Origin: M30B19 sp041688615
GTDB taxonomy: Bacteria; Planctomycetota; Planctomycetia; Pirellulales; Pirellulaceae
Direction: 5' to 3'
Length of the DNA: 6,707 bases
Assembly (NCBI GenBank): GCA_041688615.1
Contig: JBDNHU010000316.1
Coordinates: forward strand, 1 to 6,707
Positions 1 through 6,707 of this stretch are shown here, piece after piece; the first letter of the stretch is position 1, and every line of letters starts with the position of its first letter. Made by a program: the position numbers and the translations under genes. The notes beneath the pieces are model-generated. The model ran no database searches and was not told the origin of the DNA. It saw nothing but the letters and a program-made list of their open reading frames with translations.

Positions 1-2
1 AA

Positions 3-107
3 CCGACCGCCGTAAACCAATCTCCTGCTATGCGGTTAAAAGACGTATTCGAAATACTTCGCGGGAAGATTCAGGGAATGCTTGCTGTAATATTCCCAAA
101 AGATTAA
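3..107 (+). CDS. Possible 3' end of an upstream gene (partial)
   Basis: One + frame is open from the window edge to a TAA at 105-107, giving 34 codons that end in LAVIFPKD. The stretch has a plausible amphipathic composition (MRLKDVFEILRGKIQGMLAV), with charged and hydrophobic residues alternating as in a helix. The frame starting at base 1 stops almost at once, but the frame starting at base 2 also stays open to about 132, so openness alone is weak evidence. No family is recognised and the fragment is too short to assign a function. A 6-bp inverted repeat (74-79 with 92-97) overlaps the end but has no T-run after it, so it does not look like an intrinsic terminator. This may equally be non-coding. 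Confidence 0.3.
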   Translation, partial: PTAVNQSPAMRLKDVFEILRGKIQGMLAVIFPKD

Positions 108-383
108 ATTCAAGCGGTAAAAGTGGTGGCTAGTATCCGAAGGAGAACCGAGCCTGCGTTTTCTAACCGACACTGATTTTTAGGCTTCGTCCTATTGAAT
201 CCAGTCGCAACCTCGGATCGCTTCAGTTCAAACAAACCGTAAACTGTCGGAACAGAAAGAAACGCAGGAGTCGCAGAAGGGCTGGCAGAGACGAAATGGG
301 TCAGGTGCTTCAAGTCAGTGCGTGTGAAAAAGAGTGGGCGAAACCGAAGGCGAATCGACCTTGTTTAGTGAATTGAGAACAGG
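108..383. other. Intergenic spacer upstream of the TPR-like gene
   Basis: I see no convincing gene in this spacer. A 67-codon ORF on the - strand (110-313) has no ribosome binding site, no recognisable domain and a low-complexity look, so I treat it as chance. A perfect 9-bp inverted repeat (153-161 with 260-268) is separated by 98 bases, too far apart to call a functional hairpin. No strong -35/-10 pair was found, so the promoter of the downstream gene is not located. Confidence 0.5.
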
Positions 384-3104
384 ATGGCAATCAATCAACA
401 GCGAATCAATGGAATTGTCTACCGGTCTTCTCGGCGGTCTTCTCGGCGGTCGGCTTGGATGGCTGTTTGGCTGTTCGTCGGTTGCTTTTTTGTCTTTTGC
501 AGTGTTAGCCCAGCGTTACTGCACAGTCAATTGCCGGCGGATCGAAGTGAAGGAGCGTTCTTGGATGCCTTGGAACGTCGCCAATTGTTTCAAACGATTG
601 CCTGGCACTGTGAAGATAAATTTCAGACGTTGAAGGGTGCGGATGGGCGGCGTTCGCAGCTGGCGTCTCGCTGGATTCGAGCCAAGACGCTTGCGGCGCT
701 CAATGCCGACGCCTTGGAGCGAGACTCTGCGTGGGCGGAAGTCAGAAGCTTGTCTCAGAAGTTGAATGCGGAAAGTCGATTCTTCCCGCAGCATTTTTTA
801 GTTCGATTTCAATCGGCGGTAATTGGTTTGGCCGAGGCGCGGCTGTGGAATCTAACCAGTGGTTCCAGTAGTGCTGGCCAAGTCAATCGAGAGAAAGGGT
901 TGACCGCGATTCGTCAATCCTTGGCTCAGCTGCAGTTACTTGAGCGAGAGATTCTAAACGCCGTTCCCAAGGCTTCCAATAAAACCAACACCGATGATCC
1001 CTACGATCAGCTTTCTCGTTCCCAATTGCAAGCGTTGTCTCGCGATGTCGAGTTTCAGGTTCTGGTAAGCCTGGGAATACGGGCCCAGTTGTATGGTGCT
1101 GGCCAGGATGCGCAGGCTAGTCGTTTGGACACGTATCAGCAGATAGCCGAACAAGCTCAAGGGTTGCAGCCCAAAATTCCGACCGATTCCCTTTTATGGT
1201 GGCAGGCACAGCAGTTAGCTTTGGAAGCCTTGCGAAATTTAGACCAATGGGACCAGTGGGATGCGAAGTGGGAAAACGCCGTCATTGGCGATGCGCCCGA
1301 CGAGGCGTTGGGGAACATGGCCGCCGCTCGGATAGACATGTTGCTGGATCGCAAAAATTGGGTCAAAGCGAAAACCGAGGCTGGCCAGTTCTTTAAGTTG
1401 ATCGAAATTCGCGATTCGGCCAGTATTAGTGAATTGAGGGCGGTGGATGACTTACGCGCGGCTTCGGCATGGCCCGAGTTTGACATAGCCAGAAGTCGTA
1501 TTGTGATGGCATTGGCGGCCCAAGACGACGAAAGTGTGGGAAACGGCAGTAATCGTAACCGGCTGGCTGCGGAATCTGCCGTTTTAGAATTTTCGAAGAA
1601 GGTGGCGAAGAAGCATGGGCTGTATTGGGCCGCCGAATTGTCCCGGCGCTTGTTGGGGACCGACAGTGCCCGGCAAGTAGGGACTCAAGTTTCTTTGCTC
1701 TTGTTGCGAGATAAGATTGCAGGTCAAAAATGGACTGAGGTTCGTGAATTAATTGACAACGGTGTCCAGCAAGCCGTGGCGTCCAAGAATCAGTCTTTGG
1801 CATTTGACCTGGCAAAATTGACCGCTGCGACGGCTCGGGCCGCTGGACCTGCGGATTGGATGGTTACGCAGATCGAGACAGCTACGATTGCCTTTTCAGA
1901 TGCACCCGAGGCCGATCAGTTGCACCATTACGCGAATGTTTTGGCTGCGTTGATTACGAATAAAGACAATGGGAATCTTGAGCGCCAGTTGGCGGTTTGG
2001 CAAAGGCACGTGCAGAATTGGCCGAATCGCGAATCTTCTCATGCATTGCGTCTGCAATTGGCGAACGTATTGGTTGCCAGAGAGCAATTTCGAGAGGCGT
2101 TTGCAGTGCTAGTGGCGGTGTCGCCAGATTCTCCGTCATTTGATGCCGCTACCAAACTAATGGTCCCCGTTCTGTCAGATGCGATCAATCAAAGTTACAA
2201 AGCCGCAGACGTTGAACCTGCCAAACCGTTTGCTAGGGAAGCGGTTGCTGCGATCACGCCGGGACTAAGGAAAGGCGATGACTGGATTGGTGTTTGGACT
2301 TTGCCGAAAAAACGCCTGGCGCTTGTTTTAGTGCAAGCTGAGTTGGAATCCGACAATTCGTCAGCGTTATGGGTGCCGGATTTGTTGCGGAAAGTACAGC
2401 AGCAGCTTCCTGAATTAGATGCGGACTTAGAATCTCGCTATGAAGCGGTAAAACTGTTGGCCGACTTCCAACGCAGTCCAGCGACGGTGATCGTACCGCA
2501 GTGGAAGTCTGGTGACGGTCAGCGGATCGTCAATCAAGCTGATTTGTTTTGGTTATTGAAAGTGTTCGCGCGTCAGCTTCCAGGGTTGGGGATTGATGAT
2601 TCCGAAACACCATCGGCGAATAGCCGCGGTCAAACGGTGAAGGCGTCGCAGATGATCGTTACTTGTTTTGACTGTCTTGGAAAAGACCTGACTTCACCCG
2701 ACAGTGTTCACTATCGTTGGCTGGTCATTGAACAGACCAAAGCGTTATTGCAATTGGATCGATTTAACGACGCCAAGCAAACCGCGAAAGCTTTGGTGGA
2801 TCGATTTCCTAAAGAATTGTTTGCGAATCAACTATTAGGCTATTGTTTAGCGGGATCGAATGACCCGAGTGATGCCGCGGTTGCCGAACAACAATGGCGT
2901 ATGATCGCTTATCTGACCCAAGAGCGATCCGATGATTGGTTCGAGGCGAAATACTTTGTGGCCGAATCGTTGCGGCGGCAAGGAAAAGCGGCGGAAGCCC
3001 TGAAGTTGCTGAGTTACTTGAAATTGACCAGTGCCCAAGCCTGGGAAGCCTGTGTTCATCGTAGTCGTCTGGAACGGCTTTACCGACTTTTGTCTTCGAA
3101 TTAG
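384..3104 (+). CDS. Large TPR-like helical-repeat protein with N-terminal signal/anchor
   Basis: A 906-residue protein of unknown function. ATG at 384 is the first start after an in-frame TGA at 369-371; a weak GAG lies six bases upstream. Residues 14-23 are a basic Ser/Arg stretch, followed by a hydrophobic segment at about 24-46 (AWMAVWLFVGCFFVFC), typical of a Sec signal peptide or single membrane anchor. The rest should therefore lie outside the cytoplasmic membrane, in the periplasm or at the cell surface. Cys34 follows a poor lipobox (FVG), so a lipoprotein is unlikely. The remainder is almost all alpha-helical with many Ala, Leu and Gln. TPR-like helix pairs are clearest at about 530-590, 777-810 and 852-885 (AEALKLLSYL). 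No catalytic motif is visible. TPR proteins usually act as scaffolds for protein partners; that role is inferred here. It ends 125 bp from the convergent GGDEF-EAL gene, so the two are not co-transcribed. Confidence 0.9.
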   Translation: MAINQQRINGIVYRSSRRSSRRSAWMAVWLFVGCFFVFCSVSPALLHSQLPADRSEGAFLDALERRQLFQTIAWHCEDKFQTLKGADGRRSQLASRWIRAKTLAALNADALERDSAWAEVRSLSQKLNAESRFFPQHFLVRFQSAVIGLAEARLWNLTSGSSSAGQVNREKGLTAIRQSLAQLQLLEREILNAVPKASNKTNTDDPYDQLSRSQLQALSRDVEFQVLVSLGIRAQLYGAGQDAQASRLDTYQQIAEQAQGLQPKIPTDSLLWWQAQQLALEALRNLDQWDQWDAKWENAVIGDAPDEALGNMAAARIDMLLDRKNWVKAKTEAGQFFKLIEIRDSASISELRAVDDLRAASAWPEFDIARSRIVMALAAQDDESVGNGSNRNRLAAESAVLEFSKKVAKKHGLYWAAELSRRLLGTDSARQVGTQVSLLLLRDKIAGQKWTEVRELIDNGVQQAVASKNQSLAFDLAKLTAATARAAGPADWMVTQIETATIAFSDAPEADQLHHYANVLAALITNKDNGNLERQLAVWQRHVQNWPNRESSHALRLQLANVLVAREQFREAFAVLVAVSPDSPSFDAATKLMVPVLSDAINQSYKAADVEPAKPFAREAVAAITPGLRKGDDWIGVWTLPKKRLALVLVQAELESDNSSALWVPDLLRKVQQQLPELDADLESRYEAVKLLADFQRSPATVIVPQWKSGDGQRIVNQADLFWLLKVFARQLPGLGIDDSETPSANSRGQTVKASQMIVTCFDCLGKDLTSPDSVHYRWLVIEQTKALLQLDRFNDAKQTAKALVDRFPKELFANQLLGYCLAGSNDPSDAAVAEQQWRMIAYLTQERSDDWFEAKYFVAESLRRQGKAAEALKLLSYLKLTSAQAWEACVHRSRLERLYRLLSSN
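424..454 (+). repeat. In-frame 12-bp tandem repeat in the signal-peptide n-region
   Basis: The 12-mer ggtcttctcggc occurs twice in perfect tandem (424-435 and 436-447), followed by a partial third copy (ggtcggc, 448-454). It lies inside the TPR-like gene, in frame, and encodes repeated Ser-Ser-Arg-Arg just before the hydrophobic segment. Because the unit is four codons, gain or loss of a copy would change the positive charge of the n-region by two Arg without breaking the frame. Confidence 0.8.
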
Positions 3105-3136
3105 CCTTCCTGGTATTCACTGCTTTCAGCAACCCG

Positions 3137-3221
3137 TACGTAGGCCAAGCGTGTGCGTAGGCCAGGAGTTTGCGTAGGGGAGGAGTTTGCGTAGGCGAGG
3201 GATTTGCGTAAGCGATGCATT
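3137..3221. repeat. Five tandem copies of a 17-bp unit between convergent genes
   Basis: Five head-to-tail 17-bp units fill 3137-3153, 3154-3170, 3171-3187, 3188-3204 and 3205-3221. They read tacgtaggccaagcgtg, tgcgtaggccaggagtt, tgcgtaggggaggagtt, tgcgtaggcgagggatt and tgcgtaagcgatgcatt. The middle three are most alike; the outer two have diverged. The core is TGCGTAGG. The array starts 32 bases after the stop of the TPR-like gene and ends 8 bases before the stop of the GGDEF-EAL gene. The units have no internal dyad symmetry, so they do not form a normal stem-loop terminator, and I found no other clear terminator between these genes. The function is unknown. Confidence 0.85.
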
Positions 3222-3229
3222 CTTCTAAC

Positions 3230-6166
3230 TTAGCGGAGTTGTTGGGCATTCTTGGAGAAGTTCGCGACGAAGGTTTGGAATTCATCAATTTCCAGTGGCT
3301 TACTGAAGTAGTAACCCTGAACATAGTCGCAGCCTTCGGATCGCAATAGTTCCAATTGTGCCAAAGTTTCAACGCCCTCGGCAACAACGGGTAATTTTCT
3401 GGAGCGGGCCAGTGTCAAAATCGATTGCACGATGGCCAATGCGTCTTGGTCTTCGGGCAGATCGCGAATGAAGGTTCGGTCTATCTTGATCGCATTGACT
3501 TGGAAATGCTTCAAGTAACCCAACGAACTGTGTCCTGTTCCAAAGTCATCGATTGAAAAGTGGAAGCCTTTGTTAGACAGTTGTCGAATGATGGCAGCAG
3601 ATTTTTTCGCATCGTCCATCATGATGGTCTCGGTAATTTCGAATTCAATTCGTGCGGGTTCCAGGTCGTTATCTTTCAGGATGCCAAGCACTCGTTCTTG
3701 GAATTTGTGATTGAACTGACGTGGTGAGAGATTGATTGCAATTCGGTCGATTCCCAAATTCAGCGTATCCCAATGTTTGATAGCCCGGCAGCTAGTTTCC
3801 AGTACCATTTCGCCGATCGATTCGATCAAACCGCTTTCTTCGGCAATGGGAATGAATTCATCAGGTGGAACAAAATTGCCGTCGTCCAGTTTCCAACGTA
3901 GCAGCGATTCGCAACTAGAGATTCGATTGGTTTTTAGTTCCACTTTGGGTTGGTAGACAAGGTTGAATTCATTCCTCTGAGCGGCCGTGCGCAATTTAGC
4001 GGCCAGCGTCATTCGACGACGAACCATACTGCTTAGTTCGTGCGAATAGACTCGAAATTGATTCTTGCCCGAAGCTTTCGCTCGATACATTGCAGTATCC
4101 GAATTGCGGAGCAAGTTTTCGATATCTTTACCATGTTCAGGATATTGGCAAATGCCAATACTGGTACCGACAAAGAATTGATTGCCAGCGATCTCAAAAG
4201 GCTGCTCGATTTCGCGAATAATCAATCGGGCCAGCGTTACCGGGTCATTTCCGGGCCCTTCGATATCGGGGATGATAACGGCAAATTCGTCTCCGCCAAA
4301 ACGGCTGACGAAGCAATTTTCGCTCAGGCATTTCTTTAAGCGTTTAGCGACTTGCTGTAGTAACGCGTCGCCCATGTTGTGTCCCATGGTGTCATTGACG
4401 TTCTTAAAGTCGTCAAGATCCATGAACATAACGGCAAAGGGTGTCGTGTCGCTCTGTGCTTTTTCAAGGATTTCGTGCAAACGATCGTGGAAATAGGCCC
4501 GCGACGGTAATTGCGTAAGTAAATCGTGAAACGCCTGGTACCGTAGTCGTTCTTGCGTTTCGTGCATCTCTGACATGTCGTTGAAAATTGCAATAATGTG
4601 TGACAATTCGCCTTTGGGGCCGAGAACTTGATTTACATTGATCCAGCTATGAATGCACTTGCCGTCCTTGGAGCGAATGATCATTCGATCATTCCATTCG
4701 GGCAGGTTGCAAATTTGGGTCATGTAAATATCGGCTTGCGAACCAACCGTGACCGGGTCGAAGATCTCCTTCATGGGTTTGCCAAACAATTCCTGGGCTT
4801 GGTATTGGGTCAATTTGGAGAAGGCTGGGTTGATTTCGCAAAAAAGACCATCTCGGTCTAAAATCACGATACCTTCGCCCGCATTGCGGTAAGCGCTGGC
4901 AAGCAGTTTTAATTGCATTTGGTCGCGGCGCGCGTGAGTCACATCTTCGGCAGAGGAAACGATGAATTTTTCGCCGGATTCGTCGTCATCAAAAACGTTG
5001 CGACGAATCGAGAAAACGTTGGCTGATTGCTCCGTTCCTAATAGAGCGATTTCGCCTCGTTCGCACAGGTTGAATTTGAACATGTTGTCACCCTGTTCAC
5101 AAAGTTTCAAAGCGGCGTCGTGATGGAAGACTTCGGAAATGTGACGATTTAGCAAGGCGTCTCGGTCCATTTGCAGCATTTGGCAGAACGAGTCATTGCA
5201 AATTACGATGTGGTGGTTCTTGTCCGTAACGAAGAAGCAATCAGGAACGCTGTTGATCAGTTTGTTATTGAAGTCTCGACCCATGCGAAGTTGCTGCTCA
5301 AGCAATTTCTGGTTCGTAATATCCTTTACAAAAGCGACCAGATAGCGATTGCCGTTCTCTTGCGACGATTGGATCAAAGTTTCCAGGAATCGATGTTGGT
5401 TGTCGGCATCCAGGGTTTCGATTTCCGTTCGACAATGTCCGAATGCGATCGCACCTTCAATGATTTTTTCGACCGACAGAGTGTCGGGTAGCGATGATTG
5501 CTGGTTCGAATTTAGAATGAGTTGGAGCACATTTCCGCCGACAAGGTTGTCTGCGCGCTGCCCCAGTAATCGGCCAATTTGATCGTTCGCAAAGATGCAC
5601 TTGCCGTCTTGCTGTACGGCAACACCCAAATCGGTTTTCTGAAAAATGGTATTCACCAGTGAATGCCAATTTGCCTGAGAAATCCCGCGAGTCAGGGGAG
5701 CCTCAATGACCGGCGGGAAGTCTACGAATTCGAGGGGTTCAGTAGCAGGCGTGAGTTTGGTAGATGATTTTCGCGGTTTTGCAGGTGGTCGTTCCGGTGG
5801 TTTCAAGTGGGTGGTTTGGGGCAAACGCCGGGGTTTTGTTTTGACTTTTGCCTTCGCCTTTTTGCCGTTGAGTGGTGGTTCTACACGCTTGGCATCATCA
5901 TTGGTTGCAGTTTCGCTTCGTTCTTGAGCAGCGTGTAGTTGTTTAATTTCGTGGGAAAGCGAACTCAATGTGGCTTTTGGCGAGGACAGGACTTTGGTGA
6001 GGACTTCTGTGCCAGTCGCCTCTAATTGGTGAAGGAGGACTTCCAGGTCGCTGATCCCCTGCTGCAGTTTGGCAATCTGAATATCAATTAGCGCAGAAGT
6101 TTTTTGCGAACCGATGGCTGGTTGGTTCGCTTTCGCATTACTTGATTTACTTGATTTTGAAGCCAT
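3230..6166 (-). CDS. PAS-PAS-PAS-GGDEF-EAL cyclic di-GMP diguanylate cyclase/phosphodiesterase
   Basis: A 978-residue soluble signalling protein predicted to make and/or degrade cyclic di-GMP. An in-frame TAG directly precedes the ATG, fixing the start; no ribosome binding site is evident. Domains in order: helical N-terminus (about 24-85), Lys/Arg/Pro-rich linker (about 100-140), PAS1 (about 165-290), PAS2 (about 300-415), PAS3 with C-terminal PAC motif (about 418-535), GGDEF (about 536-708) and EAL (about 715-970). GGDEF is intact at 624-628, with D583 and the FKNVND (587-592) and GD (599-600) motifs also present. The RxxD inhibitory site is absent: its positions 615-618 read SENC. The EAL signature is ESL (753-755); the other metal and catalytic positions are present: N812, E843, D873, D874, K894, E930 and Q950. 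Both activities are therefore possible, and sequence cannot show which dominates. There is no membrane segment, so the PAS domains should sense a cytoplasmic cue; the ligand is unknown. Confidence 0.97.
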   Translation of the reverse strand: MASKSSKSSNAKANQPAIGSQKTSALIDIQIAKLQQGISDLEVLLHQLEATGTEVLTKVLSSPKATLSSLSHEIKQLHAAQERSETATNDDAKRVEPPLNGKKAKAKVKTKPRRLPQTTHLKPPERPPAKPRKSSTKLTPATEPLEFVDFPPVIEAPLTRGISQANWHSLVNTIFQKTDLGVAVQQDGKCIFANDQIGRLLGQRADNLVGGNVLQLILNSNQQSSLPDTLSVEKIIEGAIAFGHCRTEIETLDADNQHRFLETLIQSSQENGNRYLVAFVKDITNQKLLEQQLRMGRDFNNKLINSVPDCFFVTDKNHHIVICNDSFCQMLQMDRDALLNRHISEVFHHDAALKLCEQGDNMFKFNLCERGEIALLGTEQSANVFSIRRNVFDDDESGEKFIVSSAEDVTHARRDQMQLKLLASAYRNAGEGIVILDRDGLFCEINPAFSKLTQYQAQELFGKPMKEIFDPVTVGSQADIYMTQICNLPEWNDRMIIRSKDGKCIHSWINVNQVLGPKGELSHIIAIFNDMSEMHETQERLRYQAFHDLLTQLPSRAYFHDRLHEILEKAQSDTTPFAVMFMDLDDFKNVNDTMGHNMGDALLQQVAKRLKKCLSENCFVSRFGGDEFAVIIPDIEGPGNDPVTLARLIIREIEQPFEIAGNQFFVGTSIGICQYPEHGKDIENLLRNSDTAMYRAKASGKNQFRVYSHELSSMVRRRMTLAAKLRTAAQRNEFNLVYQPKVELKTNRISSCESLLRWKLDDGNFVPPDEFIPIAEESGLIESIGEMVLETSCRAIKHWDTLNLGIDRIAINLSPRQFNHKFQERVLGILKDNDLEPARIEFEITETIMMDDAKKSAAIIRQLSNKGFHFSIDDFGTGHSSLGYLKHFQVNAIKIDRTFIRDLPEDQDALAIVQSILTLARSRKLPVVAEGVETLAQLELLRSEGCDYVQGYYFSKPLEIDEFQTFVANFSKNAQQLR

Positions 6167-6232
6167 CTAACCAATCGCTGTAGCAATTTTCAGGGTGAGA
6201 TCGATAGGTAATCTGTGTGGGGGTCTGGAACT

Positions 6233-6267
6233 CTAGAGAGCTATAGGTCTTAAATGTAGGTTGTGAA
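6233..6267 (-). promoter_or_regulatory. Candidate promoter for the GGDEF-EAL gene
   Basis: On the - strand a TTCACA hexamer (6262-6267; five of six matches to TTGACA) is followed after 16 bases by TATAGC (6240-6245; four of six matches to TATAAT). Transcription would start near 6233, giving a leader of about 67 bases. This rests only on consensus matching, and planctomycete promoters often depart from it. Confidence 0.25.
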
Positions 6268-6306
6268 TAGCTTCGGATCCGGACATAAGCTTGGCATCCC
6301 GATTTA

Positions 6307-6349
6307 TCCAGGTCCGCATGTTGATATAATCAGAACCAACATGCCTGGA
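6307..6349 (+). promoter_or_regulatory. Extended -10 promoter inside an interrupted inverted repeat
   Basis: TGATATAAT at 6322-6330 is a perfect extended -10 box (TGnTATAAT); no good -35 hexamer lies upstream. It sits in the centre of an inverted repeat: tccagg (6307-6312) pairs with cctgga (6344-6349), and catgttg (6317-6323) pairs with caacatg (6337-6343). That makes 13 paired positions with a 4-base insertion (6313-6316) in the left arm. A start site near 6337 would give a leader of about 104 bases for the isomerase-like gene. The symmetry around the promoter suggests a repressor operator, which is inference. There is no T-run after it, so it is not an intrinsic terminator. Confidence 0.4.
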
Positions 6350-6358
6350 GGAATGACG

Positions 6359-6411
6359 GTTTGCAGTTAGGGTAGCTAAAGTCGTTAGATTCGATAAAGC
6401 CGTTAGATTTG
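6359..6411 (+). repeat. 18-bp-spaced direct repeats in the leader of the isomerase-like gene
   Basis: taaagtcgttagatt (6377-6391) and taaagccgttagatt (6395-6409) match at 14 of 15 positions with an 18-bp period. A weaker unit lies one period upstream (6359-6376, sharing GTTAG). The repeats end about 30 bases before the ATG at 6441 and lie downstream of the candidate promoter, so they would be in the leader RNA if that promoter is used. Confidence 0.6.
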
Positions 6412-6440
6412 TAATCGTTCTGAGAAAAGAGTTTATTGCT

Positions 6441-6707
6441 ATGAAGCTAGGTCTGATCAATTCGGCTTGGGTGCAATCGGGAAAAGGCACGGTCTATGGG
6501 ATTGAAAGAACGAAAGAAATTGGATTTGATTCCATCGATATTTTTGCGGACCCGTTAGATATCGATGTTCGCGAGCGCCGATTAATCAAAGATTGTTGCG
6601 CCGCCAATTCGTTGCCGATCATTTCAGTTTGCTGTGTGGCCGTGGGTTTGATCGATTTTAATCCAGCGGTACAGCGTTTCCATCTTCAGCGATGTCGCGC
6701 TTATCTG
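6441..6707 (+). CDS. Sugar phosphate isomerase/epimerase-like TIM-barrel protein (5' part)
   Basis: The first 89 codons of a gene that continues past the window. The start MKLGLINSAW is a typical first beta-strand of the xylose isomerase-like TIM-barrel family (AP endonuclease 2 fold), followed by KEIGFDSIDIFADPLD and later IISVCCVAVGLIDFNP and VQRFHLQR, which fit the second and third strands and their loops. Members of this family usually have about 250-300 residues and isomerise or epimerise sugars or inositol derivatives with a bound divalent metal; the metal ligands would mostly lie in the missing part, so the substrate cannot be named. ATG 6441 is the only normal start after an in-frame TGA at 6354-6356. 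The ribosome binding site is weak (GAG, nine bases upstream). The gene diverges from the GGDEF-EAL gene across 274 bp. Confidence 0.85.
   Translation, partial: MKLGLINSAWVQSGKGTVYGIERTKEIGFDSIDIFADPLDIDVRERRLIKDCCAANSLPIISVCCVAVGLIDFNPAVQRFHLQRCRAYL

Noticed and set aside
74..97. Possible intrinsic terminator (gggaat / attccc hairpin)
   Set aside because: The stem is only six pairs and no T-run follows on the + strand; it also overlaps the possible coding end.
110..313. 67-codon ORF on the - strand in the spacer before the TPR-like gene
   Set aside because: No ribosome binding site, domain, or coding-like pattern; a chance ORF is the simplest reading. A dispersed repeat is possible but cannot be tested without a genome search.
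414..455. Twin-arginine export signal in the TPR-like protein
   Set aside because: The SRRSAWM stretch lacks the hydrophobic residues expected after the twin Arg in the Tat consensus, and the core is strongly hydrophobic, which fits Sec better.
334..633. 99-codon + strand ORF overlapping the start of the TPR-like gene
   Set aside because: It lies in another frame of the long gene, ends early, and has no supporting domain; the 906-residue frame has a proper signal segment.
2809..3387. 192-codon ORF on the - strand spanning the convergent junction
   Set aside because: It overlaps the ends of two well-supported genes and runs through the 17-bp array, whose period would not keep a repeated peptide in frame. 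It is a shadow of the real genes.
6274..6281. 8-bp palindrome cggatccg in the divergent intergenic region
   Set aside because: Short palindromes of this size are common by chance and this one is not placed over a promoter element.
6233..6490. 85-codon ORF on the - strand across the divergent intergenic region
   Set aside because: It overlaps the start of the isomerase-like gene, and its NLT-rich repeat is just the reverse reading of the 18-bp DNA repeats.

Overview
The window looks like a piece of a planctomycete chromosome, most likely from the Pirellulaceae group. This is an inference from protein style: a very long secreted or anchored helical-repeat protein of unknown role, a sugar phosphate isomerase/epimerase of a type I associate with planctomycetes, weak or missing Shine-Dalgarno sequences, and intermediate base composition. 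No rRNA, tRNA, CRISPR array, transposase or phage gene is visible.

Layout: bases 3-107 may hold the last 34 codons of an upstream gene on the + strand. Bases 108-383 are a non-coding spacer. Bases 384-3104 (+) encode a 906-residue protein with an N-terminal signal or anchor segment and TPR-like helical repeats. It converges on a 978-residue protein encoded at 3230-6166 (-), which has a basic N-terminal tail, three PAS domains, and GGDEF and EAL domains for cyclic di-GMP turnover. The 125 bp between the two stop codons contain five tandem copies of a 17-bp unit. Bases 6167-6440 are a divergent intergenic region with a candidate promoter on each strand, an interrupted inverted repeat wrapped around an extended -10 box, and 18-bp-spaced direct repeats. 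At 6441 a sugar phosphate isomerase/epimerase-like gene starts (+) and runs off the window end.

No operon is evident, because the genes face each other or diverge. The diguanylate cyclase/phosphodiesterase appears to be a stand-alone soluble sensor. It keeps the catalytic residues of both domains but lacks the usual inhibitory RxxD site and has ESL in place of EAL. There is no clear evidence for a new multi-gene system. The most notable items are the non-coding structures: the 17-bp array at the convergent junction and the palindrome around the -10 box.
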